DNA of 64,000 bases from Paraburkholderia monticola (GCF_001580545.1 NZ_LRBG01000031.1:186001-250000), one strand, 5' to 3'; counted from the first letter of the stretch, positions 27,093 to 36,293 are shown. The notes: generated by a model from the letters alone, not told the origin. Program-made: numbers and translations.

Positions 27093-27674
27093 TCAGCGTT
27101 GCCCGTCGTTGACCGAAATCTCCGCGACCCGCAGGCCGCCGAGGCGCTCGTGGATCCGGCTGCCGGTCGACATCGCGAGCACGTACAGCAGCTCGTCGGG
27201 TCTCGGCGCATCGACGACGCCGATATCGATCGTATTGAAGTGGCTGCGCACGTAGGCCGCGCGAATATGATGCAGCGGCACCTGCAAACGAAAGCCGGCC
27301 GTCGCCACCGCCTTGGCCGCCGGCACGATGGCGAGCGCCTCCTTCAGCACGGCGCGCATGGCCCAGCCGCCCGCTTCATGCCAGATCGCGCCATGCTCGA
27401 GTTCTCCATTCAGCCCGACGATGGCGCCCTTCCCGTACGCCTCGATCCTGTCGTTGCCGCCGAGTGCGGCGATCAGTTCGGGCACCATCTCGTTGGCCAT
27501 TTCGCGCGCGTCGCGCACGAGCGGGCTCAGGTCCTCCACGTAACGCCCCGCAAACGGATTGGCGATCACGCAGGCGATCGCGCCGAGCTTGAGCGGCACA
27601 GGCGCGTCAGGGCCGCCCTCGTGATAGATGGTCTCGATGTTCAGCAGCTTCTTGCGGATTCTGATCAGCGACAT
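27093..27674 (-). CDS. Amino-acid-synthesis family protein (DUF1185 type)
   Basis: 193 residues. The profile matches the small family annotated as amino acid synthesis proteins: RKKLLNIETIYHEGGP at the start, CVIANPFAGRYVEDLSPL, GNDRIEAYGKGAIVGLNGEL EHG and VRSHFNTIDIGVVDAPRPDE. No catalytic motif is established for the family, which often occurs in catabolic operons with Bug receptors. It lies between the two dehydrogenases of the operon. The role is unknown. Confidence 0.8.
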   Translation of the reverse strand: MSLIRIRKKLLNIETIYHEGGPDAPVPLKLGAIACVIANPFAGRYVEDLSPLVRDAREMANEMVPELIAALGGNDRIEAYGKGAIVGLNGELEHGAIWHEAGGWAMRAVLKEALAIVPAAKAVATAGFRLQVPLHHIRAAYVRSHFNTIDIGVVDAPRPDELLYVLAMSTGSRIHERLGGLRVAEISVNDGQR

Positions 27675-27728
27675 GACATGTTCTCCAGATGCAAAAACGG
27701 CGCGACGCCGCGTGAGCGGCCTCTGCCG

Positions 27729-28640
27729 TCAGGGCGTGGCCGGCGTATCCGGTTCAGCGCCGAACTGCACGCCGGCCCATTTTTCGAAATGCTCGATCGT
27801 GTGAGCGTAGTCGCGGTTGCCGTCGCCCTGAGTGATCGAGAACGCGAGGAACGAGCGTGCGGCGGGACTGACCCACATTGGTACACCGATTCTTTCCGCT
27901 TCCTCGATGCACAGCTTGATGTCCTTGTGAATCAGCTCCGTCGTGAAGCGCATCGGAAAGTCGCGGTGCAGGATGCATTGCGGGATCTTTTCGAGCGTCG
28001 CAAACGAGCGTCCGCTCGACACGTTCAGGATGTCGAGCATGATCGCCGAATCGAGGCCTGCCTTGACGCCGAACACGAGCGCTTCACAACTCGCCACCAT
28101 GCCGACCGCGCACAGCGTGTTGTTGATGATCTTCATGGTCTGGCCGAGGCCATGCCCCTCGCCGAGATAGAACAGGTTCTTGCCGATCACCTGGAGCCAG
28201 GGCTCGACCGCGTCGAATATGTGACGCGGGCCCGCGGCCATGATCGTCAGCGTGCCTTTTTCGGCGGCGACCGTGCCGCCGCTGACCGGCGCGCCAAGGA
28301 ACTCGATCTGCCGTTGCGCGAGCGTCCGCGCGATGGCGTTGGTGACGCTCGGGCCCGTCGTCGACAGATCGACCACGACGCGGGCCCGGGTGCTGTCGAT
28401 CATGCCGCCCGGCGCCGTCGCCACCTGCTCGACGACCGATGGCAGCGGCAGACTGAGGAACACCGCATCCGTCTTCGACGCGAGATCGAGTGCGCTACCC
28501 GCGGCCTGCGCGCCGAGCTTCACGAAACGCTCGACGGCTTCCGGTCGCGTGTCGTAGACAACGAGCGGATGCCCCGCCGCCAGCAGCCGCGTTGCGAAAT
28601 GCTGCCCGATGTTGCCCAATCCGATCAGACCGATCATCAC
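27729..28640 (-). CDS. 3-hydroxyisobutyrate dehydrogenase-family oxidoreductase
   Basis: 303 residues. N-terminal Rossmann motif GLIGLGNIGQHFATRLLAAG; substrate-binding stretch FLGAPVSGGTVAAEKGTLTI; catalytic Lys in GLGQTMKIINNTLCAVGM; C-terminal helical domain with ELIHKDIKLCIEEAER. The family includes 3-hydroxyisobutyrate dehydrogenase and tartronate semialdehyde reductase. First gene of the minus-strand operon (dehydrogenase, DUF1185, D-2-hydroxyacid dehydrogenase, MBL hydrolase, Bug). It starts behind AGGAG (CCAGGAGTCGTCAAAGTG). Substrate undefined. Confidence 0.9.
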   Translation of the reverse strand: MMIGLIGLGNIGQHFATRLLAAGHPLVVYDTRPEAVERFVKLGAQAAGSALDLASKTDAVFLSLPLPSVVEQVATAPGGMIDSTRARVVVDLSTTGPSVTNAIARTLAQRQIEFLGAPVSGGTVAAEKGTLTIMAAGPRHIFDAVEPWLQVIGKNLFYLGEGHGLGQTMKIINNTLCAVGMVASCEALVFGVKAGLDSAIMLDILNVSSGRSFATLEKIPQCILHRDFPMRFTTELIHKDIKLCIEEAERIGVPMWVSPAARSFLAFSITQGDGNRDYAHTIEHFEKWAGVQFGAEPDTPATP

Positions 28641-29163
28641 TTTGACGACTCCAGGAGAAAGAAGCGTTGCTCGCCTGGGCAGGCCGCGGTTCCGCGAGCG
28701 GACACAGCCATGCCGTTTGTGTTTATATGCAGACCAATCTTAGGGAGGATGACTCGTCTCGTCGCATGCCAAATTAGCGGTGGGATATAGCATCGTGTTA
28801 AGACATGCCAGCGGCGCGCGCCGCGCCGTCACCTGAGCCAATGCGCCGTGAACCGCGCCGCCATTGGGTTTTGCCCGTTTCGAGCGGGTTTCACGAAATC
28901 GCCCGATCTCCTCTTTCGTCACATCGAGTGTGACTAAAACTCGCTTTGTAGATGCCTGGGCCCTTACCTAGCATGACTACAACCTGCTTACGGGACGACC
29001 TGCGCCACGCTCAAGTCCCCTGTCAGCAAGGGTTGCGCCCCACGACAACGACATTTCGCAGCCCCTACGGGCCGAGCGGTTCGCGCCGTTGCATCGAAGG
29101 CATAGGAGCAGCAATGGCGATCCGCCAAAGCAGCGCAAGCGACACAGTCAACCGGGACTTCGC
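28641..29163. other. Divergent intergenic region with a regulon promoter
   Basis: About 520 bases between divergent units. It holds the dyad/-35/-10 promoter at 28919-28974 reading right, and by position the promoter of the leftward operon, for which I find no copy of the dyad. No gene is supported in it. Confidence 0.5.
28919..28974 (+). promoter_or_regulatory. Regulon promoter 1 (SMP-30/porin/NIPSNAP unit)
   Basis: Dyad TCAC-ATCGAGT-GTGA (28919-28933), -35 TTGTAG (28946-28951), 17-bp spacer, -10 TAGCAT (28969-28974). Dyad start to -35 end is 33 bp, one more than in every other copy, due to an extra T in CTCGCTTTG. Confidence 0.75.
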
Positions 29164-30021
29164 ATGACAAGCACGGCATCCACACAGGTTCTACTCAGGG
29201 GTCTGTCGTTCGGCGAGGGCACTCGCTGGCATGACGACGAACTGTGGTTCTCGGACTTTTATACGCACCAGGTGCAGACCGTCGATCTCGATGGACACAC
29301 CGAGGTGATCGCGCACGTGCCGGAACGTCCATCGGGGCTCGGCTTTCTGCCCGACGGCACGGCGCTCGTGGTGTCGATGCTCGATCGCCGGCTGCTCGCG
29401 ATCGTCGGCGACGGCAGCACGCGGCTCGTCGCCGATCTGTCCGAAGTGGCGGGTGGCCCCTGCAACGACATGGTGATCGACCGTCATGGCCGCGCCTACG
29501 TCGGCAACTTCGGCTACGACAAGAACAACGGCGCCGAGCCGCGGCTCACCCGCATCATCCGCGTGGATCCGGATGGCTCGATTCATCCGACCGGCACGGA
29601 AGTCAGTTTTCCGAACGGCATGGTGATCACGCCCGACGAACAGCATCTGATCGTCGGCGAAACCTTCGCGCACCGGCTCAGCATGTTCGATATCGACGCC
29701 AACGGCGATCTGCACAATCACCGCTATTTCGCGCAGATCGAGGGCTGCAACCCCGATGGCCTCGCGCTCGATGCCGAGGGAGCCGTGTGGGTCGCGGACC
29801 CGTTCGGCAAGCGCGTGCGGCGCGTGTTCGAGGGCGGGCGCATCGAGCGCGAAATCACCTTCGAGCCGGGACGCGACGCCTATACGTGCGCACTCGGCGG
29901 CAAGGAGCGGCGCACGCTCTTTATCGTGACCAACACCGCGAGCGGGCCGCGCATGGCGGAACACCGCGAGTGCTGGATCGAAACCGTCGAAGTCGAGGTA
30001 CCTGGCGTGGGCTGGCCATGA
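29164..30021 (+). CDS. SMP-30/gluconolactonase-like protein, copy 1
   Basis: 285 residues, no signal peptide. Six-bladed propeller family of Ca/Zn-dependent lactonases. Likely metal ligands sit in LSFGEGTRW (Glu), GPCNDMVID (Asn) and GCNPDGLALD (Asp); repeated blades read NGMVITPDEQHLIVGET and EGAVWVADPFGKRVRR. Start chosen at MTSTAST. It opens a plus-strand unit with the porin and NIPSNAP genes behind regulon promoter 1. Its central portion is nearly identical in DNA to copy 2 at 38421-39275, while both ends differ. Lactone hydrolysis is a family inference. Confidence 0.88.
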   Translation: MTSTASTQVLLRGLSFGEGTRWHDDELWFSDFYTHQVQTVDLDGHTEVIAHVPERPSGLGFLPDGTALVVSMLDRRLLAIVGDGSTRLVADLSEVAGGPCNDMVIDRHGRAYVGNFGYDKNNGAEPRLTRIIRVDPDGSIHPTGTEVSFPNGMVITPDEQHLIVGETFAHRLSMFDIDANGDLHNHRYFAQIEGCNPDGLALDAEGAVWVADPFGKRVRRVFEGGRIEREITFEPGRDAYTCALGGKERRTLFIVTNTASGPRMAEHRECWIETVEVEVPGVGWP

Positions 30022-30083
30022 CCTCTTCATGAATGTGGCACTCAAGCATCGACACATAAATCGAAATATTCAGGAGACCTTCA

Positions 30084-31244
30084 ATGAAGATGAAGTGTGC
30101 GGCGACCTTTGCGCTTGCGGTGACCGCAGGCGCCGCCCAGGCGCAAAGCAGTGTGACCCTGTACGGAATCGCTGAGGTGGGTATCAACTACGTCAGCAAC
30201 TCCGGCGGCGGCAAGACGATCAACATGGTCAGCGGCGAGTGGTACGGCAGCCGCTTCGGTCTGAAAGGGAACGAGGATCTCGGCGGTGGTCTCTCGGCGA
30301 TCTTCCGCTTCGAAAACGGCTTCGACATCACGAACGGCAAGCTCGGCCAGAACGGCCTGCTGTTCGGCCGCGCCGCCTACGTCGGGATCGATTCGAAGCA
30401 GTGGGGTACGCTGACGGCCGGGCGTCAGTACAGCACGGTGTACGACTTCGTCGGCGGCAACCTCGTCGCGTCGAGCCGATGGGGTGGTGGCTTCATTGCA
30501 CACGCGGGCGACGTGGATAACCTGAACAATACGTTCCGCGTCAACAACGCGCTGAAGTACCAGAGCGTCAGCTATCACGGCTTCACGATCGGCGGTTTGT
30601 ACAGCTTCGGCGGCGTCGGCGGCAACTTCCACAAGAATTCAGGCTGGGGCCTGGGGATCGGCTATGCGCAGGGTCCGCTGCAGGCTGCCATCGCCTACAC
30701 CGACCAGCGCGATCCGTTCATCACCGCCTACAACAACGGCGCGAATGCGCCGGCCGCCATCACCTCGCCGATCTACAACGCCTATGCGTCGGCGGGGAAC
30801 CTCAACATTCTGGCCGCGGGCGCCATCTACCAGATCGGCAATTTCTGGTTCGGCGGCACCTATTCGAACACGCGCTTTACCGGGCTCGGCACCGATCCGG
30901 GTAATGCCGGCGCGGTGGCCAAATTGAGAGGAAGCGCATCGTTCAACATCTATGAAGGCGATTTCGGCTATCAGTTCACACCGGCACTGTCGGCTTCGGC
31001 GGCATACAGCTATACGCGGCGCGCCTCGGTGGGCGGTGACGTGGGTGCAACCTACAACCAGTACTCGCTCGGTGCCGACTATCTGCTCTCGAAGCGCACG
31101 GATCTCTACATGGTGCTGTCGTATCAAACCGCTTCGGGCGTGAACTCGAATGGAACGCCGGCCGTCGCCGCGCTCAATTTTCTAACGCCTTCGACGGTCA
31201 ATCACCAGGGCGTGGTGCGCTTCGCCATCCGCCACCAGTTCTGA
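30084..31244 (+). CDS. Outer-membrane trimeric porin
   Basis: 386 residues. A signal peptide (MKMKCAATFALAVTAGAAQA) is followed by the hallmark first strand QSSVTLYGIAEVGINYVSN of beta-proteobacterial general porins. Then come SRFGLKGNEDLGGGLSAIF, the loop-3 region AGRQYSTVYDFVGGN, and a C-terminal strand ending in AIRHQF with the terminal Phe needed for assembly. It probably admits the anionic substrates of the regulon across the outer membrane, as it lies in a promoter-1 unit behind the lactonase-like gene. Ribosome site AGGAGACC just upstream. Confidence 0.92.
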   Translation: MKMKCAATFALAVTAGAAQAQSSVTLYGIAEVGINYVSNSGGGKTINMVSGEWYGSRFGLKGNEDLGGGLSAIFRFENGFDITNGKLGQNGLLFGRAAYVGIDSKQWGTLTAGRQYSTVYDFVGGNLVASSRWGGGFIAHAGDVDNLNNTFRVNNALKYQSVSYHGFTIGGLYSFGGVGGNFHKNSGWGLGIGYAQGPLQAAIAYTDQRDPFITAYNNGANAPAAITSPIYNAYASAGNLNILAAGAIYQIGNFWFGGTYSNTRFTGLGTDPGNAGAVAKLRGSASFNIYEGDFGYQFTPALSASAAYSYTRRASVGGDVGATYNQYSLGADYLLSKRTDLYMVLSYQTASGVNSNGTPAVAALNFLTPSTVNHQGVVRFAIRHQF

Positions 31245-31290
31245 GGCTGTACTGAGTTCGTCCGGCGCCCGTTCGCGAGGAGACCACCTG

Positions 31291-31635
31291 ATGATCATCG
31301 AAGAACGCACCTACGACCTGGCTCCCGGACGTCTGCCCGCCTACGTCGCGCTCGTACAGGAGGAAGGCATCGCGATCCAGCGGCCGATACTGGGCCGCCT
31401 GGTCGGCTACTTCCACACTGAACTCGGCCCGCTCAACCAGATCGTTCATCTATGGGCCTACGAGAGTTTCCGGGATCGCGCCGAACGTCGCGCGAGACTG
31501 GCCGCCGATCCGCGTTGGAACGTATACGCCGCGAAAGTGCGCGGCTTTTCGCTTCGACAGCAGAGCAGGATTCTTCTGCCGATGTCTTTTTCGCCGCTGC
31601 AGGAGCTGCCGGCGGATGACCCGCAAGCGCGTTGA
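31291..31635 (+). CDS. NIPSNAP-family protein, copy 1
   Basis: 114 residues with the ferredoxin-like NIPSNAP fold: MIIEERTYDLAPGRLPAYVA, GRLVGYFHTELGPLNQIVHL, WAYESFRDRAERRARLAADP. Behind GCGAGGAGACCACCTG. No catalytic residue is known for this family. It recurs as a small partner in aromatic and organic-acid catabolic operons. Closely similar to the copy at 32586-32945 in the core (IAIQRPILGRLVGYF identical). Last gene of the promoter-1 unit. Confidence 0.85.
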   Translation: MIIEERTYDLAPGRLPAYVALVQEEGIAIQRPILGRLVGYFHTELGPLNQIVHLWAYESFRDRAERRARLAADPRWNVYAAKVRGFSLRQQSRILLPMSFSPLQELPADDPQAR

Positions 31636-31742
31636 GCCCTTGAATCGACGCCCCGCATTGAACCCTTGAACTCGACCCGGCACCGCTGCGAAGTCCGCAG
31701 CGTTCCGGGTAAAGGTGGCCTTGCGGCTATCCGGGGTCCGCT

Positions 31743-32579
31743 TCAGTCGATGCGCACCCGCGCCTCGCCGAGTCCCTCGAACACCACGCGAACCGTAGCG
31801 CCGCGCTCGGCGCGATTCAGGCCCGTGCAATTACCGGTGATGACGGTCTGCCCGGCCCGTAACGGCAGCCGGCGCTCGGCGGCATTCGCGAGCGCCATGA
31901 GCGTCGACAGCGGCGGCGCCCCCTTGCCGCCGCCGATGCGATCGACGGCCACGACGCCATCGATTTCGAACACGACCCGCAGCGCCGCCGGATCGATATC
32001 GCGCCAGTGCAGCGTGCCGCTGCCCCAGACGATCGCGCCATTGCCCATGCTGTCGGCAAGCTTGTGCGACAGCGGCGCGGTATCGAAATTGGCGATCCGT
32101 GGATTGCCGACCTCGATGGCGGCACAGCAGCTTTCGATCGCTGCGCGCACCTCGAACTCCCGATAGGGACGCGCGCGTACAGGCAGATCCGCCCCGAGCC
32201 GGAAGGCGATTTCCCCTTCGACGAACGCCGTCTCGACTTCGCCCTCGACGACGCCGTCCGCCAGACGATACACGGCGGGACTACGCAACACGTCCGACGC
32301 ATATACGGGCGCACAGGTGAAACGCACGTCCGGCACGAGCCCGGCCTTCCAGCCCGCAACCTTGCGTGCGAGCCGGTGCCCGACCTCGTACTGCACCGCC
32401 ATCGCCTCGGCGAGCGACAACGACCCCTCATGATCGGGCAGCGCCGCCAGCGTCTGCTTGCGCATGCGCGCCTCGAACAGCGCGCCCGCGATGCGGGCCA
32501 CCCGCTCTCGCGAACTCGCACTGAGCCCGGTAGCGTCCTCGATGCGAGCAGAGTCCGATGGTTCGATCCTGTCGGACAC
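31743..32579 (-). CDS. 2-keto-4-pentenoate hydratase-family protein, copy 1
   Basis: 278 residues of the MhpD/fumarylacetoacetase-like family, which add water to 2-hydroxypentadienoate or decarboxylate oxalocrotonate. Landmarks: GWKAGLV, ETAFVEGEIAFRLGADLPVR with the Glu metal ligands, AAIEVGNPRIANF, NGAIVWGSGTLHW and VITGNCTGLNRAERG. It ends a minus-strand unit NHL - NIPSNAP - hydratase behind regulon promoter 3, starting 6 bases after the NIPSNAP stop. About 40% identical by eye to the second hydratase at 46661. Confidence 0.88.
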   Translation of the reverse strand: MSDRIEPSDSARIEDATGLSASSRERVARIAGALFEARMRKQTLAALPDHEGSLSLAEAMAVQYEVGHRLARKVAGWKAGLVPDVRFTCAPVYASDVLRSPAVYRLADGVVEGEVETAFVEGEIAFRLGADLPVRARPYREFEVRAAIESCCAAIEVGNPRIANFDTAPLSHKLADSMGNGAIVWGSGTLHWRDIDPAALRVVFEIDGVVAVDRIGGGKGAPPLSTLMALANAAERRLPLRAGQTVITGNCTGLNRAERGATVRVVFEGLGEARVRID

Positions 32580-32585
32580 CTGAGC

Positions 32586-32945
32586 TCACCGCTGCTGTCG
32601 CGTTTCGTCGCCGGGTTGCCAGAGTGGCGGCAGCGGCGGCGAGAACGACATCGGCACGAGTATCTTGTTCTGCATCCGCACGAGCAGCGGATGGATGTTC
32701 TCTTTCACATACTCACGCCAGACCGGATTGGCGGCGAGCACCGCGCGCCGCTTCGCGCGGTCTTCGAGGTCCTCGTACGCCCACAGATGAACGATCTGGT
32801 TGAGCGGCCCGATCTCGGTATAGAAATAGCCGACCAGCCGCCCCAGTATCGGGCGCTGGATCGCGATGCCCTCGCGCTCGAAATGGCGGGCGAATTCGGC
32901 CGCCGAGTTAGGGCGCAGATCGTAGATACGTTCTTCGACAATCAT
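32586..32945 (-). CDS. NIPSNAP-family protein, copy 2
   Basis: 119 residues starting MIVEERIYDLRPNSAAEFAR behind GGAGACCACCC. Core GIAIQRPILGRLVGYFYTEI and IVHLWAYEDLEDRAKRRAVL match copy 1 closely. The C-terminus is Pro-rich (FSPPLPPLWQPGDE). Lies between the NHL gene and the hydratase gene in one unit. No known catalytic activity. Confidence 0.88.
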   Translation of the reverse strand: MIVEERIYDLRPNSAAEFARHFEREGIAIQRPILGRLVGYFYTEIGPLNQIVHLWAYEDLEDRAKRRAVLAANPVWREYVKENIHPLLVRMQNKILVPMSFSPPLPPLWQPGDETRQQR

Positions 32946-33007
32946 GGGTGGTCTCCGTGACAACGCAAGCGTCGGAGGGCGCGTGCCCCTGCCGGCTCGA
33001 TGGAAGA

Positions 33008-33997
33008 TCAGCGCCGCACCGGCGCTTCGCTGCGCGGCGCGATGCGCGCGAACTTCTGCAGGCTGCGCAGCCGCGTCGGCATCGGCTTGTCCGGGAACAG
33101 CAGCGGCCAGGACGTGTACGACGTCTCGCCGACGTAGATGTCGCCGTGCGAATCGACCGCCACGCCATGCACCGACAGGAACTGCCCCGGGTTCGTGCCG
33201 GCCGAGGGCGTGCTCTGGATGCGGATCAGCACTTCGCCCTTGTTCGACAGGATCGACAGACGCGGCCCGAGATTCGGCGCGCCGCGATTGAAGCCGTACA
33301 TCGGCCCCGTTTCGCCGACATAGCACAGCGGGCACTTGCCGCGCGGCATGTACATGCCGTTGGGCCGGTGCAGGTTGTGCCATTGCGTTTCGAAGCGGCC
33401 ATCGCTGTCGAAGATCTGGATGCGGTGATTCTCGCGATCGGCGACATAGAGCCAGCCGTCCTCGTCGCACGAGATGTTGTGCGGCAGGTTGAACTGGCCC
33501 GGCTCGCAACCCGGCTCGCCCCATGACTTGATGAGCTTGCCGTCGGGCGTGTACTTGTGGATGCGCGCATTGCCGTAGCCGTCGGACACGAAGATGTCGC
33601 CGTTCGGCGCGAGTGCCGTGTGCGTGCAGTGATTGAACGGCTGGCCGCTCATGAACGGGGTCGGCTTGCCGGGCAGACCGATCGTCATCAGCGTCTTGCC
33701 GTGCAGGTCGCACTTGTAGACCGCGCTGCCGCCGTCGTCGGTCAGATAGATCGTGTCGTCGGGGCCCATGTGCACGCCGTGAGGGCGCACATACACGCCC
33801 TCGCCCCACGAGCGCAGGAATTCGCCGTTGCGATCGAACACGATCATCGGATGCAGGCCGCGATTGAACACATAGACGTTGTCATGGCGATCGACACCCA
33901 CTGCGGCGACTTCGCCCATCTCCCAACCCGTGGGCATCTTCGCCCAGCCATCCACGGTCTCGTAGGTGAATTCGCCGCCGCCAACTATGGTTGCCAT
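33008..33997 (-). CDS. NHL-repeat protein, peptidyl-hydroxyglycine-lyase-like, copy 1
   Basis: 329 residues, no signal peptide. Six NHL blades such as AVGVDRHDNVYVFNRGLHPM, NGDIFVSDGYGNARIHKYTP and GWLYVADRENHRIQIF, with the HCTHTALAP and NLPHNISCDEDG segments typical of peptidyl-alpha-hydroxyglycine alpha-amidating lyase-like propellers. All three copies in this window share a Cys pair, here KCPLCYVGETGP, near residue 240. Eukaryotic members cleave hydroxyglycine to an amide and glyoxylate. Bacterial cytosolic homologues have no established reaction. First gene of the promoter-3 unit. Confidence 0.85.
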   Translation of the reverse strand: MATIVGGGEFTYETVDGWAKMPTGWEMGEVAAVGVDRHDNVYVFNRGLHPMIVFDRNGEFLRSWGEGVYVRPHGVHMGPDDTIYLTDDGGSAVYKCDLHGKTLMTIGLPGKPTPFMSGQPFNHCTHTALAPNGDIFVSDGYGNARIHKYTPDGKLIKSWGEPGCEPGQFNLPHNISCDEDGWLYVADRENHRIQIFDSDGRFETQWHNLHRPNGMYMPRGKCPLCYVGETGPMYGFNRGAPNLGPRLSILSNKGEVLIRIQSTPSAGTNPGQFLSVHGVAVDSHGDIYVGETSYTSWPLLFPDKPMPTRLRSLQKFARIAPRSEAPVRR

Positions 33998-34094
33998 GAG
34001 TGCGATCCTCGCAGACAGTTACTCGCATCGACGCCGCGCGCGAAGCGCTCGCGATGCATCGGGATACGTAACAGTCACACGTCGCGAACAGCCG

Positions 34095-34126
34095 TCGCAA
34101 GAGATTTTTTTGCACGTCCCGTATGA
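34095..34126 (-). promoter_or_regulatory. Regulon promoter 3 (NHL copy 1 unit, A-tract type)
   Basis: In the gene's direction: TCAT-ACGGGAC-GTGC, an A-tract, then TTGCGA as -35. Dyad start to -35 end is 32 bp. No clear -10 at 17-18 bp (TGACTG is the best). Confidence 0.6.
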
Positions 34127-34191
34127 CCTGAAGCTGCTCTCGCACGGCGTGAAAGCACTGCATGTGTAGCCCTGTTGCAGGTCCGGATTTG

Positions 34192-34247
34192 TGATGCGGC
34201 CTGTGACTTAATCTCGCTTGCAGATGCCTTGCACCCGCCGATAGCAT
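34192..34247 (+). promoter_or_regulatory. Regulon promoter 2 (Bug receptor at 34333)
   Basis: Half-degenerate dyad TGAT-GCGGCCT-GTGA (34192-34206), then CTTAATCTCGC, -35 TTGCAG (34218-34223), 18-bp spacer, -10 TAGCAT (34242-34247). 32 bp from dyad start to -35 end. Confidence 0.75.
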
Positions 34248-34332
34248 GGCCTGATCATCCCGCCTCGCAGTGCTTCGAACGACACGCACACCGGGCCGCG
34301 ACATAAGCGATGACCTGACAGGGGACGCAGCC

Positions 34333-35304
34333 ATGACTTCACGACGCACCTTCCTCGCCGCGCTCGGCGCGCCCGTGCTGGCCGCATGGGCGAGCAGCGA
34401 CGCGTGGGCGGCCTGGCCCGACAGCCCGATCCGTCTCATCATTCCGTTTCCGGGCGGCACCCAGGAAGCCCAGGCGCGCCTCGTCGCGAAGACGCTCGGC
34501 AAATACATCGGACAACCGATCGTCGTCGAGGCGCATCCCGGCGCCGGCGGCAACATCGGCGCGGCCTATGTCGCCAAGGCGCGCGGCGACGGCTATACGA
34601 TGCTGCTCGGCGTGAGCACGTTCTTCGAAACGAATCCGCTCATCTACAAGGACATCGGCTACAAGCTCAGCGACCTGACGCCGGTGAGCCTGCTCTCCGA
34701 GCAACCGTTCCTGCTCGTCGCCAGGCCCGGACTGCCGGTCGCCAACGTGCGCGAGCTCGTCGACTACGCACGGCGCAATCCCGGCAAGGTAACGGTCGCG
34801 ACCGCGGGCCCCGGCAGCCCGCTCGATCTCGCGAACCGCGAGTTCATGTCGCGCACCGGCGTGCAGATGACTCCGGTGCCGTACAAGGGCGGCGGCGAAG
34901 ACACGCTCGCCGTGATGAGCGGCTTCACGGATCTCGAGTTCGGCGGCATTCCGAACGTGGTGGGCAACATCAAGGCCGGCAAGCTGCATGCGCTCGGCGT
35001 GACGGGTTCGAAACGCCTCGCGAATCTGCCGGACGTGCCGACCATCGCGGAGGCCGGCGTGCCCGGTTACGAGTTCTCGGTATGGAGCTGCGTGTCGGTG
35101 CCCGTCGCGACGCCGCCCGACATCGTCGCCCGGCTCAACGCGGCGCTCGTCAAGACGATGGCGGACCCGGAAGTGCAGACGGGCTTCGCGCAGATCAACC
35201 TGATCCCTGTCAGCAGCACGAGCGAAGCGGTCGCGCAACGCATCGCCACCGAAAGCGCCGCGTGGCGCTCGATCTTCCAGAAGTCGGGAATGACGCCGAT
35301 GTGA
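34333..35304 (+). CDS. Bug-family receptor (PGGTQEAQAR type)
   Basis: 323 residues from MTSRRTFLAALGAPVLAAWA, a signal peptide with twin-Arg-like start (SRRTF). Pocket loop FPGGTQEAQARLVAKTLG, then HPGAGGNIGAAYVAKARGDG, STFFETNPLIYKDIGYKL, VPYKGGGEDTLAVMSGFTDL and DVPTIAEAGVPGYEF. It is a single-gene unit with its own regulon promoter, flanked by two NHL genes on the other strand. Ligand unknown; the Glu in place of the usual loop Asp is shared with the receptors at 24095, 36443 and 42566. Confidence 0.92.
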   Translation: MTSRRTFLAALGAPVLAAWASSDAWAAWPDSPIRLIIPFPGGTQEAQARLVAKTLGKYIGQPIVVEAHPGAGGNIGAAYVAKARGDGYTMLLGVSTFFETNPLIYKDIGYKLSDLTPVSLLSEQPFLLVARPGLPVANVRELVDYARRNPGKVTVATAGPGSPLDLANREFMSRTGVQMTPVPYKGGGEDTLAVMSGFTDLEFGGIPNVVGNIKAGKLHALGVTGSKRLANLPDVPTIAEAGVPGYEFSVWSCVSVPVATPPDIVARLNAALVKTMADPEVQTGFAQINLIPVSSTSEAVAQRIATESAAWRSIFQKSGMTPM

Positions 35305-35324
35305 GCAACGCACCGGCGTGAGAT

Positions 35325-36293
35325 TTAGGCGTCGACCCGCTCGAACTTCTGCAGACAACGCAGGCCCTGCTCGGGCACCGGCACGCCGGGAAAGAGCGAC
35401 GGCCACGCCGTGTAGCCGACCTCCCCGACATAGAGATCGCCGCGCGAATCGACCGCGAGTCCATGCGGCGAGAGGAACTGTCCGGGCCCCGTGCCCGCGG
35501 CCGGCGTGCTCGTGATACGCGCGAGCAACTCGCCCTCGTTCGACAGAATGCTCACGCGCGGGCCGAGATTCGGTGCGCCCCGGTTGAAACCCCAGTACGG
35601 TCCTGTCTCGCCGACATAGCACAGCGGGCACTTGCCCGCCGGCATGTACATGCCGCACGGCCGGTGCAGGTCGTGCCATTGCGTCTCGAAGCGACCCTCG
35701 CCGTCGAAAACCTGAATGCGGTGATTCTCGCGATCGGCGACGTAGACCCAACCGTCTTCATCGCAGGCAATGTTGTGCGGCAGATTGAACTGGCCCGGAT
35801 CGGAGCCCGGTTCGCCCCACGAGCCGAGGAGCTTGCCGTCGGGCGAATACTTATGCACGCGGCCGTTGCCGTAGCCGTCGGTCACGTAAATATCGCCACG
35901 TGGCGAGAGCGCCGTATGCGTGCAGCGATTGAACGGCGTGCCGCTCATGAACGGCGCCGGTAGTCCCGGTGTGCCGAGCGTCAGCAGAACCTTGCCCTCC
36001 GGCGTGCACTTGCGCACCGTATGGTCGCCGTCGTCGGTCAGATAAACGGCGCCGTCCGCGCCGATATGCAGTCCATGGGGACGCTTGAAGATGCCGTCGC
36101 CCCACGACCGCCGGAACTTGCCGCCGCGATCGAACACGATGACGGGATGCTCGCCGCGATGAAACACATATACCTGGTCATCCTGATCGACACCGACCGC
36201 CGCCACGTCGCCGAAGCGCCAGCCATCAGGAAGCTCCGCCCAGTTTTCGACGATCCGGTATGTGTATTCCCCGCTGCCATAAAGTCGACTCAT
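35325..36293 (-). CDS. NHL-repeat protein, peptidyl-hydroxyglycine-lyase-like, copy 2
   Basis: 322 residues starting MSRLYGSGEYTYRIVENWAE. Same six-blade layout as the other two copies: AAVGVDQDDQVYVFHRGEHP, RCTHTALSPRGDIYVTDGYG, GWVYVADRENHRIQVF and the Cys pair KCPLCYVGETGP. It converges with the Bug gene at 34333 (20-base gap) and has its own A-tract regulon promoter, so it appears monocistronic. Closer in sequence to copy 3 (49171) than to copy 1. Confidence 0.85.
   Translation of the reverse strand: MSRLYGSGEYTYRIVENWAELPDGWRFGDVAAVGVDQDDQVYVFHRGEHPVIVFDRGGKFRRSWGDGIFKRPHGLHIGADGAVYLTDDGDHTVRKCTPEGKVLLTLGTPGLPAPFMSGTPFNRCTHTALSPRGDIYVTDGYGNGRVHKYSPDGKLLGSWGEPGSDPGQFNLPHNIACDEDGWVYVADRENHRIQVFDGEGRFETQWHDLHRPCGMYMPAGKCPLCYVGETGPYWGFNRGAPNLGPRVSILSNEGELLARITSTPAAGTGPGQFLSPHGLAVDSRGDLYVGEVGYTAWPSLFPGVPVPEQGLRCLQKFERVDA

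Noticed and set aside
25108..27255. Very long plus-strand open frame (715 codons) opposite the hydrolase and dehydrogenase genes
   Set aside because: Antisense shadow in high-GC DNA: His/Arg-rich composition without domains, while the minus strand encodes two clear enzyme families over the same bases.
27099..28790. 563-codon plus-strand frame
   Set aside because: Antisense to the DUF1185 and 3-hydroxyisobutyrate dehydrogenase-like genes, which have recognisable motifs and ribosome sites.
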